From NCBI GenBank assembly GCA_963082875.1, contig OY720102.1, positions 4,898,001-4,962,000 of the forward strand: a stretch of DNA of 64,000 nucleotides, given 5' to 3'. The notes under the pieces are model-generated. The model was not told the origin of the DNA. It saw nothing but the letters and a program-made list of their open reading frames with translations, and made no database searches. The stretch comes from Corella eumyota. Its lineage: Eukaryota > Chordata > Ascidiacea > Phlebobranchia > Corellidae. Shown here in pieces: positions 10,908 to 25,500 of the stretch; the first letter of the stretch is position 1; every line of letters begins with the position of its first letter. Position numbers and translations under genes: made by a program.

Positions 10908-13900
10908 ATGAAAGGGTCTTTGAAAGTTTTGGTTATTTTGTCGATTTTGACAAGTTTCATTAATTGTCAGGACTACAATCTGTACACGAATGAAAGTAAG
11001 TTAAAAAACACTAACCAACACTTGAGCTGACACCAAAAAATATATCATTTCAATTGCCTTTTTCTATCCTTAAAATATATGAAAAATGAAGGTGTAGTTA
11101 TTTTATTAAGCACCGTCAAAATGCTTAAATATGATAGTTATTAACAAATACATCTGGTTTTTAAAGGATTTAAGTATATATAGTATCTTGTTGAACTTTT
11201 TAGCTGTATTTACTTGCAATGATCGTCTTGCACAAGAGGTTATCCATTTAACGACTATGCGTGGCGAACTTGTTTCACCTTGTTATCCGATGGACTACAC
11301 TCTCGATGTGGCGGAAGGTAATTTAATTTGGAGAGTAGATGCACAATCGTCTGGCGGATCTGTAGCAGGTTATTTAAATTATTTCATAGAAAAAATTACC
11401 AAAGTCGGCCTAAACTTGTAAACTAGCGACCAGCGAAGTCAGATTAGTTTAAATTCAGTTCAACTTTGTTCATTTTTAATACATATACTATCATTGTAAC
11501 CATAATTAGACCTTTAATTTATCTATAGGATATCGCCTTATCTTTAACGACTTTTCAACAAACAGCGCTAATGGAATATTGTATGTCGGAGAGACGTTCA
11601 GGCAGCAGCCAACTCAATTGGTTTTCCCTGTGAGGTATATTTACATGCTATTTAACTATTCTTGTAGGTTTTCAATTAAAAGTTCTTTTTGATGAAGTCT
11701 ACTCAATGACTCTGATACCATAACTTTTTATACTTCTTCAATGTTTGTGCTTTAGAAATTATACTTTTTACGGAAGTATTACCTTGGACGTAAATGAAGA
11801 TCGGGCAAATGCCTTGACGTTGGCAATTGGCGACAGCTTTGACCTTGACTTTCCGGTCATTCATGCCAGTTTCTATTCTTCTACCATTCCTGTTAGAGAC
11901 CGCGGTTTTAATGTGACATATCGTGCTGGTTAGTATATCAATATATTTTGATTTAAAAATAAGGTTGTGGAAAAGGATCGGGTTAAAAATCGTATTACTC
12001 CTACTTATCGGTTTTTGTAAAATCATAGGATCGTAAAGTACGAAAGAAAATTTGCTAGAACCCTTAACTACGAGAGAGAATAAGCGAGATGTGTTAAATA
12101 CGAGAGAGAAAATGAGGCAGGCCATTACGGACGTGCAAATTAAGTAGGACTGAAATGTAAGAGAGAGAATCAGGCAGTAACCTAAAGTACGAGAAAGAAT
12201 AAAGCATTATCGTTATTACAAGAGAGAATTTGCCTGGACTGCAAAGTACAAGAGTTTTTTCTAGAACCGTAAAGTACAGAAAATTCAAAAAAATTAACTA
12301 AATGTGTTTTTATTTCAAAAATTAATCAAAAACGTTGTATCACAAGAAAGGCGTTTCGGAAAACGGCATTGTAATAATGTCATTTTTATTTCGTTTACCA
12401 AATCAGTAATAAGTTTAACATCTAAAAAATAGGTCGTTATCTTGTTTTTTTTTCGATGTTAATGCCGTTTGCTACATTATAGAAACTTGGCAAGAATAAA
12501 TCAAAGCATTTTTTTCAAGATTTTAATCAGTGTGCTTCTGGAACTTTTTGCCAAAATGGGGGTACCTGTGTGAGAAATGGTTTTGAAAATTATACGTGCA
12601 ACTGTCTTAGTGGTTTCGAAGGAGCTAGGTGTGAGACTGGTACGTAATTTAAATGCTGTTTTTTTTGGTATATTTATTTTTAAAAAAGTTACTTTTAAAT
12701 TTTGTTCTTACATATAACTAACTAAGTTAAAAATAATTTATAATTTAAAAAAAAAATTTTTTTAACATTTTTTAAAACTTTTAATAATTGTTTTTTAAAG
12801 ATGTTGAGGAATGTTTGTTAATGGCTCACAACTGTATTGACCCACCCAACGCTACATGTGTGAACACTCCTGGAGGTTTTACATGCACTTGTGCAAGCGG
12901 TTTTACTGGGGACGGTGTAACTACCTGCTCTGGTAAGTTTTTTTTTACACTTACTTTTCCTCGGTGTGATAAGGTCAACTTCACGACCTAAACAGAGATG
13001 AACATAATTTACCACTACCCAGTCTTGAGTTGACTTCGGCAGTTCAAGATATTATAAATCACTATTGCTTGATAGTTAAGCTATACTGTTTAAATGTTGG
13101 CTCAGCAGGAGTTTAAACTGTTTATTTAGCCTTACTTAGGGTTAAAATAACAACAATTGTTCTTATTATGAATAAGATGTTTTATGTGTTGAGCTGGGGG
13201 GATTGAACTCACGACCTCATGTAGTGTAGTGTTTTTTTTGTATATATCTTTATCCTTGACGTGGGAAAGTCAAATGCGCGACTTAAACATAGAGTAACAT
13301 CAGTTACTCTAACCCAGTCTCGAGTTGCCTGTGGCAGTTTGGGATAATATAGATTATAATTGTCCAGTAATTATGCTGCTGATTAAGTGCTGGCTCAGCA
13401 GGAGTTCATACCGTTTATAGCGCCTTACTCAAGGGTGCTACAGCATGAGATCAGTGGGAATTGAACCTACGACCTCATATGTGGTGTAGCAAGTGTTCTT
13501 ACCACTACACCACCCTGCCGGATTAAATTTATTCTGCTAATAAAAAAATCCTGGCTTTGCAACCTATGCACAAAAAACTTGTAGTATTCTAACCTAGTCT
13601 TAAGTTGCTCTTGTCACTTCTGGAAAATTTATTTTTTTAATTTTTTTTTCATTTATTGATTTTTAATGTGGAAAAGTCGACTTCACGACTTAAGCATAAA
13701 GTAACATCAGTTACCTCGACCCAATCTCAAACTACCTTTGGTAGTTGGGTATTGTGGTTATAATTACCTCAACGGGATTTGATGTTGATTAAAGTGCCTT
13801 ACTAAAGGGTCTCTACTGCATGGGAGCAGTAGGATTCGAACCCAGGACTTCATGCATTGAAGCCAGGTGTTCTGACTACTACATTACGCTGCCGGTTTAT

Positions 13901-16900
13901 AATCTGCTTTTAATAATTACACTGCAGATTTTTGTGCCAGTTTTAAACCTTTGTTATTACATGTGTATTCGCTATCCCAAAAGCTTCGTTCAAGAATATG
14001 TTGCTAAGTTCAGTATAGCGTCAGAATGATATTAAAGTAGTTGTTTTTTAAAGATGTTCCTGAATGTTCTGACTCTACGCTTAACGATTGCGATGCCAAT
14101 GCAACTTGTTCAGAAACAGTTGGGTCTTTTACGTGTACTTGTGATGCAGGGTTTACGGGAAATGGAACTGTTTGCTTTCGTAAGATAAAAAATTCATTAT
14201 TAAAAGTTCATTCGAATTATAAAATTTGATTAACATTTTTAAATGATTTAAAGAGTTTGCTGTTTTTTAATATAAATATATATTTATCTTGAATGTGGAA
14301 ATGTCGAATGCACGACCTAAACATAAAGTAATAACAGTTACTCTGACCCAATGTCGAGTTGCTATTGGCAGTTTGAGGTATTACAAAATATAATTGCTTA
14401 ATAATTATGCTGCTGATTAAATGCTGGCTTAGCAGGAGTCTATACCATTTATGGTGCCAGACTCGAGGCGTAAAATTACTGGGGATCAAACCCAGGACCT
14501 CATGTGGTGTAGTAAGTGTGTAGACCACTACACCACGCTGTATATCAATTTGCATTAAATATATAAATATTTTAGCATCATAAGATAGAAAAAGTTAACA
14601 AGTTTTTCAATACGAACATATTTTTTTTATATTTTATGATAGGCTTCAATAAAACTAGTTTAATTATGAAAAATTCATATAAAATTTTATTTTATTGATT
14701 TTTCTAAAATTTTACTAAATCGAACCATAAAATTTTTAGCATATATTGTCGTGTCCAATCTTATGGCTGTTGGGGAAGGCCAAGATTTAAGAATAACTTT
14801 TGACATTACTTCTCCTTTCGGAACCGATTTTTCTTATTTTAATTTTCACCAGTTAAGTTTTACTAATACGGTAACCGGTGTTGTTACAACGATTGACACT
14901 CCCCAAGTTAGCGCCAGCGACTTCCAGGTAGATTTGCATTTTAAAATTGTTTATAGATCAAAAGACAAAAGTATATAAATATTGAAATTCTATTTCCTCC
15001 TAGTTTTTTTTGTGTATATATTTTTTTATTCTCGTGTGGGAAAGTCGAATGCGCGACATAAACACAGAGTAACTTCAGTTACTCCGGCCCAGATCGAGGT
15101 GCCTGTGGCAGTTTGGGATATTATAAATTATAATTGCCCGAAAATTATACTGCTGATTAAGTGTTGGCTCAGCAGGAGTTCGTACCGTTTATAGCATCTT
15201 ACTCAAGGATGCTACAGTATGAGATTAGTGGGGATTGAACCCACGACCTCATGTGTGGTGTAGCAAGTGTTCTTAAGACTACACCACACTGCCGGTAGTT
15301 ATAACTTGATGGTATGTTTTTGTAGGTTGGGTCTTTAAGATTAAAATTAAAAATAAACACCTTATCTGGCTGCGAGAATTTAATTATTTTTTCGCTATGA
15401 CAGTCGAAAATTAGTGATTGTTGTTTTTTGCAGTCTTTTTTGATAACAAATGCTCAGCTTCCAGCGTTTAATATCTACACTTTGAATTTTGTTTTTGGAA
15501 CACAATTGGCAGTAGCAGGCAGGCCTGCAGCTATGACTAGACTGAATGTTTCCGCCCAAAATATTACCATGCCAGACACAAGTAAGTATTGTTTTCTCTT
15601 ATATATATGTATATATATTTTTTTTATTCTATATTTGAGAAGGTTAACTTTACGGCCTAATCATCAAGTGACATCATTTATCCCGACCGAGTCTTAAGTT
15701 GCCTTTGGCAGTTTAGGATATTATAAAATATAATTGCTCGAAAATTACACTGCTGATTAAGTGCTGGCTCACAGAAGTTCATTTCATATTGTTTTCATAT
15801 TGTTTATAGCGCCTTAAGAGCAGAGGGGACGGTAGTGTAGCAAGTGTTCTGACCACTACACCATACTTGCTTTGTTACAAATATTTTGAAAATTATTTGT
15901 GTTTCTTTTTAACTTGAAATATTTTTAAGGCGCGTCATAAAAATAAACTGTTTTACTTTAGCTCCCTTAGCCCCGACTAATTTGAATAGGGGGCCAGTTG
16001 TCGACAATGTCCGATACGATATTACATGGACTCCACCAAATGAAGAAAATAGAGGAATGACAATTGCTTACGAAGTTAGTGCTATGAGAACTGAAGCAGA
16101 TTGCTTCCGTTTCAGAAATGTTGGCTCTCAAGAGAACTGCAGAACTCCTAGGGTAAGTAAAAAATACGCTTAATGTAATAAAAAACTAATGTTATCTAAA
16201 AAAAAATTAGGTCATACGAAAGAGTTTAATTTTTACTTGGGTCATTTACTTGAAAAGCTAAAATTAAAACTTCTTGATGCTTAATAAACATAAAGTTTTG
16301 TTATATTGCAGGTAATTCGCTTTGAAGTTGAGGGATTTTCAATGTCATACTCGATAGTTGGCTTACTGCAGTTTAGAAGGTACAACATTACTTTAAGGGC
16401 ACAGACCTCTGCTGGTTTTGGACCGTTTTCTTCCTTTTATGGACCAGAATTTACTGGTAATTTTTCGAAGTTAAAAGTATCATAAAATTCACCGAAATGC
16501 TAAAGATATTAATTTTAATTTGTTAACGCCACCTAGTGATTAAAACTCTTGTTGAGGTAATACTTAAAAAAAGGGAACTTGACTAAAAAAATGATAAAGT
16601 ATTGTAACATACTTAAAAATATATGAATAACAGTATTTTAATAGATTAACAATTTTCTTTTAAAGGAATTGACTGCCCCAGTTATAACGAAACTGGACCT
16701 GTTACCACTTGCACTGATCGAGAATTTGCCATTACTACTCCCCTTTTTCCCCTGGGATATCCAGCTTTCCAGGAAATATTTTGGTTATTTGACTTTCGGG
16801 GAGAGGATGGTATAAAGATTGTTCATACATTAAAACTTTAACAACAACTTAAAATAAAGTAGCACATTTAAAAAAAAATTTGACCACTTAAAGTCATATA

Positions 16901-19516
16901 TTAGTGATATTTTTATACTTAAAAATTAATATTTTCTGAAGTTGGTTTTACTGAACATAAAAATGATTTTAACTTTACATTATTTTACCTACTTTTTATG
17001 TTATACAACTTTAAAAAAAAAAAAAAAGAAAAGAGAAGCCCTGTTTGTGATGACGTAGAAAGTACTAGCTTGCATACATTCACTACGCTACTAAGTACTT
17101 TCTACGTCACACAAAAATATTGTAACCTGTTTTTTTGGTTAATCATTTTCCGGTATTTTTGAAAATTTAATTGTAAGTACCACAGACATTTTTTAAAGGT
17201 TCTAAAAACAATTTTGTGATTCATTGTCAACCATACTAACGTGCTATATACATCATTCACAAAATTGCAAAACTCTGTAACCTAGCACTTTAATTTAAAA
17301 TCCTATTACTAGTATTATTAATATCACAATTTTTTTTAAGGTGTTTTAATTACATTTGAATTTTTCGAATTGGAAGAAGATCAAGACTTTCTTGATTTTA
17401 CGCGAGGAAATATCTCGGCTGCAAACTTTATTCAGCCCGGAGAGTAAGAGTTTATATTTTAACAACTTATAAATTATCATATATGTAAAGACTTTCACCA
17501 GTCTTGAATTTACAACATATTTTTTATAAACCTGGTCTTAATTGACCTGGCAATACTCAAACATCCTTAACAAGCTATTAGTAAGCCTTTAGTCGCTTCG
17601 AAGATGGAGCCATTAACAGCTTCGAAGCAGGTTGGGAAGATGCGCTTTGCCTACTGGGGTATTTTTATTAACGCTTAAGCAATAAGTAAAAAAAGGATAG
17701 AAGGATATTTAAATTTTAAATATTTAAAAAGACTACTCTAAACCTGAACGAAAAAAAATTGAGCAATAATACTTTTTTAACGAATCGACCTATTTTGAAG
17801 GAGGTAAAAAATATTTAGTACTTAAACATCATCTTTAAGACCTGAAGCGGCTAATGGAATTTTGTGTTACTCTGTTAATCGCTTTAAGCGTTAATAAAAA
17901 AACTCTCCAGCAGACAGAACGCATCTTCCAACCCGCTTCGAAGCGGTTAACAATTTTTTTTTTTCGCTTCAAAGCAATTAATTGCTAACTAATCAGATGT
18001 TCTTGAAAACAAGATATATTTAAATATAAAATTAAAAGCTGCGAATATATTTTGATGTAACAGTAATATTTGGATTGCGTTAAATTTTTGTTAATATTCA
18101 GATTCTCCTTTACTGGAATTCAGACTGGTCGAACCCCACTTCAAATTAACCAAAACTCGTTAAACAATGGGTTTGTGACTGCAAGATTCTTTGCTGATCT
18201 TTTTAATGCTAACGTACCTGGATTTCAAATTTTTGTTAGAACAAGTAAGTAAAATGTTAATGTTACTTTATAAGTCTTTTGAACACTAGTTAAACTAAAT
18301 ACAAATCAATATATTGTTATCTGACATTTGTCTCCATGTTTTCTTGGTGTCGGGTATATGTTACATCATAGATATAAGAATATTTTATAACCTACTGATT
18401 AGACTAGACAATTCTATAACAAAATTAAACTAATAAAAGGTTATGAATTTTGGGTATAAAAATTTAATTATGCTAAAGGCTTCCTATTTGCTAACAGATG
18501 CAAGCAGATGTGCTGGTTCTAATCCCTGTCTTCAAAATGGCACTTGTGTTCCTGAACCTTTTGATTTTAGTTGTATTTGTCCAAGTATTTATGGAGGAAA
18601 AATCTGTTCATTGCGTAAGTCTGAAAACAAGCATTGCTGTAATAAAGCAATTGGCTGTAGCGCCTGTATTTAATATTTACGTGGTATCTTAAACCAGAAG
18701 TTTGTTACTTTAATATTTTCTTTCATAAACTCGTGTTAATCAAAGTTACGTTAATTACACGGAATATTTTAAATTTACCGGCAGCGTAGTGTAGTGGTAA
18801 AAACACTTGCTACACCACACATGAGGTCGTGGGTTTAATCCCCACTGATCTCATGTTGCAGCGTCCTTGAGTAAGGCGCTATAAACGGTACAAACTCCTG
18901 CAAAGCCAGCACTTAATCAGTTATAAAATTATCGGGAAAATATAATCTATAATATCCCAAACTGCCACAAGCAACTCGAGACTGGATCGGAGTAACTGAT
19001 GATATTCTATGTTTAAGTTGCGCATTCGACTTTCCCACATCGAGGATAAAAATATATACAGAAAAAAAAACTTTTGTGTTATTTTATAGAGCGAGTAAAT
19101 GTTAGTGTGGAATGTGTTGCAACTGGAGATTCTTCGTTTAGAGTGGATTGGATGGTAACAGAGGAATTTGCCAACGATCCAGAAGTTATCAATGTAATTT
19201 ATTTCTTGTGTTATTCTATTCTTTGCATATAAAAATTATTATATTTTAGCTTTTAAATGACTTAAACTAATATACTACATATATGCGAACCTTTTATACA
19301 GCACATAAGGTCTTTGGTTCAATCCTCACTGCTCTTATACTGTAGCGACTTTGAGTAAGGAACTATAAACTGTATGAACTCCTGCCGAGTCGAGACTTTA
19401 TCAGCAGTTAAACTGTCAAAGGCAACTAGAAACTGGGTCAAGGTAACTGGTGTTACTCTATGTTTAGGTTCTCGCAGTCAAGCTCTCCACATCCAAGATT
19501 AATAAATATATGTATT

Positions 19517-19561
<45 letters not shown>

Positions 19562-22500
19562 TAAGGCTAAATAAAGCTAATTGTTTAAACAACTACGCAA
19601 CATTATCGACATTTAAAGTTCTATAATAAATTCAAAATTGTTAAAATTTAACCTTTAGAATTTCACAATTCGGTACAACCGTGCTGGAGGCTCTGTTATG
19701 TCTCGAATGTCGGCTCGTGGTACAAACTCTATTTCAATCGAAAACGTGCCTGGCTTTACTGAGTTTACGGCAACTGTAATTGTGAACGTTGTAAGTGAAG
19801 CTATTATTACTTTGGATGGCACATGTAATGGAAGAACAAATGAAGGAAGTATGTGCATTATTAACTAATAATTATAAAGTTTATGTACATTCAAGTGTGA
19901 ACTTGTATTTTACATCTTTTAGTGCTAGAGTTGTACTCAGTAAAAATCTTCATATTTTTTAAATGAAACTTAAGAAAATCAGCAATGTAACTATAGTTTT
20001 TATTTGAACAGCACCATCAGTTCCAGTAAACGTTGCGGCAACTTCGTTAACATTTTCTTCTATTCGAGTGTCTTGGGACCCACCTACTATGCCTGTTGGT
20101 GTTATTGCTAGTTATACTGTGTCTTATTTTCCTACCTCGGTAAGAACTCTATCTTGTAACATTGTTTTTTAATTTTCAGAATTCTATATAACAGAATTTG
20201 ATTTATGTAAAAATGACGTTGTTATTTAACAAAACGTGTAGACTACAGTAGGCTACACTATAGTATTAATATAGTTTTTTAACTTTAATATTATTTATTC
20301 AGAATGCTTCAGATGTTTCCAGCATTGTTGTTAACACTGGAACAGCTCAGGATATTGGTGGGTTGGAGACATTTACAGATTACAGCTTCTCTGTAACCGC
20401 TAGAAATGGAGCCCAGACTAGCGCGCAATCAGCGACAGTCATCCAACAAACTAGTGAAGGAGGTAAAAGAATGTTGTGAAAATAAATCAGTAGATCGCAA
20501 GAAAAAATACAATCGTGTTGTGCTATGTTTTTGTTTTTTATATATCTTTACCGTCGATGTGGGAAGCTCGACTTCACGACAACATCTGTTACGCTGACCT
20601 AGTCTCGAGTTGCCTTTGGCAGTTTAAAATATTATTGATTATATTTGCCCACTAATTAAGATGCTCATTAAGCATTGGCTCAACAGGATTTTATACCGTT
20701 CTTAGCGCCTTACTCAAGTGACTACAGCATGGAGATTAAACCAACGATCTTATGTAATGTAGAAAGTGTTGAGACTGCTACACCACGCTGCCGTTCATGT
20801 TAAATATTGTAAACAAAAAATGCTTTTTTAATTGAAATAGGCCTATTTTATAAAAATTTTTCACAAAAACTTGTTTTTTATTCTAATCTTAAATTTTCAG
20901 TTCCAATGACAGCGGTAACAAATGTCATGTTTGCACCGACAAGTGGAACTTCAGTTGTAACATTTACTCCACCAGCGGTTGTTACTGGAATGTTCTCTTA
21001 TATTATAACCGTAACTCCAACTGGAGGCACAGCTGTAACTTCAACTGCAACTGGTAGTCCTTCTACCATACCTAATTTAATGCCTGCAACGGAATACAAC
21101 GTAATGGTAAGAAAACACGACTGTTCTAATTTTGTTGCTATGTTTATGCTTTTTCAGTAATACCCAAATACTTTGTCGAATAAATACGTTTTAAATAAAA
21201 TGACAGAAATAGTTATTTTAATTTTTTAAAGTGCTTTGTTAAATTGCCAGATTGTTACGTCAACCAGTGCCGGCCCGGGACCAGCCTTTTCTGGCACATT
21301 TACTACGCTAGATGGTACACCAGGAATGGTTGCCAATTTGAATGCTATGGCAGATAGCTCCACAAGTGTGCTCGTCACTTGGGAGGTCCCTGCTGTAACA
21401 AACGGAGCTATTACTCAGTACAGGTTAATCTTTTATTGTGTGCAATATTCTTGTTATGTTGCCTATTCTGTAAAAGTTACAACTTGATACATTCTATTTC
21501 AAATACTTTGCTACCCTCAAGTTGCCCTCAAGTAGATAAAAATTGTATAAAATTTTTTTTTTTGATCTTGTTTAAAGTTTTTTTTTTTTATTAATTAAAG
21601 GTCCATGATATTTATTTTTTGGCAAAAAGTTGATCGTTTTAATTTAACATATTAAAATGTACATGATTAAGCAAATAAATTATATTTATCTGAAAATCAT
21701 AATTTTTTTAGAGTAACTTGGGGATTTAATAGCACTCTGTTAGGTATGCAGACAGTAACATCACCTCAAGTAACAATTTTCGGTCTTGCTGGGTTAACGG
21801 AATACACTATCATGGTTTATGCATCTACTGCTGTTGGGGAGGGTATTCCCAGAATCGTACTAATAACCACTGGTGGCAATAGCTTAAGCTGTGCAGACAT
21901 CAATGAGAGTAATACGACGATTAACATTTGTGATGTCAATGCAAACTGTACAAATATTAATGGATCATTTACTTGTTTATGCAATACTGGATACACTGGT
22001 AATGGAGTAAATTGCACAGATATAGATGAATGTTTTTTATTGACAGACAATTGTGATTTAAATGCAATGTGTACAAACACAAATGGATCATTTACTTGTG
22101 CTTGCAATACTGGATACACTGGTGATGGAGTGAACTGCACAGATATAAATGAATGTTTTTTATTGACAGACAATTGTGATTTAAATGCAATGTGTACAAA
22201 CACAAATGGATCATTTACTTGTGCTTGCAATACTGGATACACTGGCAATGGAGTAACATGCACAGATATTGATGAATGTGATTTAGTACCAAATATTTGT
22301 GATATCAATGCTATATGTACAAACACAGTTGGATCATTTACTTGTGCTTGCAATACTGGATACACTGGTGATGGAGTGAACTGCACAGATATAAATGAAT
22401 GTTTTTTATTGACAGACAATTGTGATTTAAATGCAATGTGTACAAACACAAATGGATCATTTACTTGTGCTTGCAATACTGGATACACTGGCAATGGAGT

Positions 22501-25500
22501 AACATGCACAGATATTGATGAATGTGATTTAGTACCAAATATTTGTGATATCAATGCTATATGTACAAACACAGTTGGATCATTTACTTGTGCTTGCAAT
22601 ACTGGATACACTGGTGATGGAATGAACTGCACAGATATAAATGAATGTTTTTTATTGACAGACAATTGTGATTTAAATGCAATGTGTACAAACACAAATG
22701 GATCATTTACTTGTGCTTGCAATACTGGATACACTGGCAATGGAGTAACATGCACAGATATTGATGAATGTGATTTAGTACCAAATATTTGTGATATCAA
22801 TGCTATATGTACAAACACAGTTGGATCATTTACTTGTGCTTGCAATACTGGATACACTGGTGATGGAGTGAACTGCACAGATATAAATGAATGTTTTTTA
22901 ATGACAGACAATTGTGATTTAAATGCAATGTGTACAAACACAAATGGATCATTTACTTGTGCTTGCAATACTGGATACACTGGCAATGGAGTAACATGCA
23001 CAGATATTGATGAATGTGATTTAGTACCAAATATTTGTGATATCAATGCTATATGTACAAACACAGTTGGATCATTTACTTGTGCTTGCAATACTGGATA
23101 CACTGGTGATGGAGTGAACTGCACAGATATAAATGAATGTTTTTTATTGACAGACAATTGTGATTTAAATGCAATGTGTACAAACACAAATGGATCATTT
23201 ACTTGTGCTTGCAATACTGGATACACTGGCAATGGAGTAACATGCACAGATATTGATGAATGTGATTTAGTACCAAATATTTGTGATATCAATGCTATAT
23301 GTACAAACACAGTTGGATCATTTACTTGTGCTTGCAATACTGGATACACTGGTGATGGAGTGAACTGCACAGATATTGATGAATGTGATTTATTACCAAA
23401 TATTTGTGATATCAATGCTATATGTACAAACACAGTTGGATCATTTACTTGTGCTTGCAATACTGGATACACTGGTGATGGAGTGAACTGCACAGATATA
23501 AATGAATGTTTTTTATTGACAGACAATTGTGATTTAAATGCAATGTGTACAAACACAAATGGATCATTTACTTGTGCTTGCAATACTGGATACACTGGCA
23601 ATGGAGTAACATGCACAGATATTGATGAATGTGATTTAGTACCAAATATTTGTGATATCAATGCTATATGTACAAACACAGTTGGATCATTTACTTGTGC
23701 TTGCAATACTGGATACACTGGTGATGGAGTGAACTGCACAGATATAAATGAATGTTTTTTATTGACAGACAATTGTGATTTAAATGCAATGTGTACAAAC
23801 ACAAATGGATCATTTACTTGTGCTTGCAATACTGGATACACTGGCAATGGAGTAACATGCACAGATATTGATGAATGTGATTTAGTACCAAATATTTGTG
23901 ATATCAATGCTATATGTACAAACACAGTTGGATCATTTACTTGTGCTTGCAATACTGGATACACTGGTGATGGAGTGAACTGCACAGATATAAATGAATG
24001 TTTTTTATTGACAGACAATTGTGATTTAAATGCAATGTGTACAAACACAAATGGATCATTTACTTGTGCTTGCAATACTGGATACACTGGCAATGGAGTA
24101 ACATGCACAGATATTGATGAATGTGATTTAGTACCAAATATTTGTGATATCAATGCTATATGTACAAACACAGTTGGATCATTTACTTGTGCTTGCAATA
24201 CTGGATACACTGGTGATGGAGTGAACTGCACAGATATAAATGAATGTTTTTTATTGACAGACAATTGTGATTTAAATGCAATGTGTACAAACACAAATGG
24301 ATCATTTACTTGTGCTTGCAATACTGGATACACTGGCAATGGAGTAACATGCACAGATATTGATGAATGTGATTTAGTACCAAATATTTGTGATATCAAT
24401 GCTATATGTACAAACACAGTTGGATCATTTACTTGTGCTTGCAATACTGGATACACTGGTGATGGAGTGAACTGCACAGATATAAATGAATGTTTTTTAA
24501 TGACAGACAATTGTGATTTAAATGCAATGTGTACAAACACAAATGGATCATTTACTTGTGCTTGCAATACTGGATACACTGGCAATGGAGTAACATGCAC
24601 AGATATTGATGAATGTGATTTAGTACCAAATATTTGTGATATCAATGCTATATGTACAAACACAGTTGGATCATTTACTTGTGCTTGCAATACTGGATAC
24701 ACTGGTGATGGAGTGAACTGCACAGATATAAATGAATGTTTTTTATTGACAGACAATTGTGATTTAAATGCAATGTGTACAAACACAAATGGATCATTTA
24801 CTTGTGCTTGCAATACTGGATACACTGGCAATGGAGTAACATGCACAGATATTGATGAATGTGATTTAGTACCAAATATTTGTGATATCAATGCTATATG
24901 TACAAACACAGTTGGATCATTTACTTGTGCTTGCAATACTGGATACACTGGTGATGGAGTGAACTGCACAGATATAAATGAATGTTTTTTAATGACAGAC
25001 AATTGTGATTTAAATGCAATGTGTACAAACACAAATGGACCATTTACTTGTGCTTGCAATACTGGATACACTGGCAATGGAGTAACATGCACAGATATTG
25101 ATGAATGTGATTTAGTACCAAATATTTGTGATATCAATGCTATATGTACAAACACAGTTGGATCATTTACTTGTGCTTGCAATACTGGATACACTGGTGA
25201 TGGAGTGAACTGCACAGATATAAATGAATGTTTTTTATTGACAGACAATTGTGATTTAAATGCAATGTGTACAAACACAAATGGATCATTTACTTGTGCT
25301 TGCAATACTGGATACACTGGCAATGGAGTAACATGCACAGATATTGATGAATGTGATTTAGTACCAAATATTTGTGATATCAATGCTATATGTACAAACA
25401 CAGTTGGATCATTTACTTGTGCTTGCAATACTGGATACACTGGTGATGGAGTGAACTGCACAGATATAAATGAATGTTTTTTAATGACAGACAATTGTGA

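Noticed and set aside
13820-14029. Open frame starting MGAVGFEPRTSC
   Set aside because: It lies across the tRNA-like head of a SINE. The GFEPRTS-like peptide comes from translating the B box.
18778-18850. tRNA gene on the plus strand
   Set aside because: A and B boxes are present, but the acceptor stem does not pair and the same head heads nine SINE copies with shared bodies.
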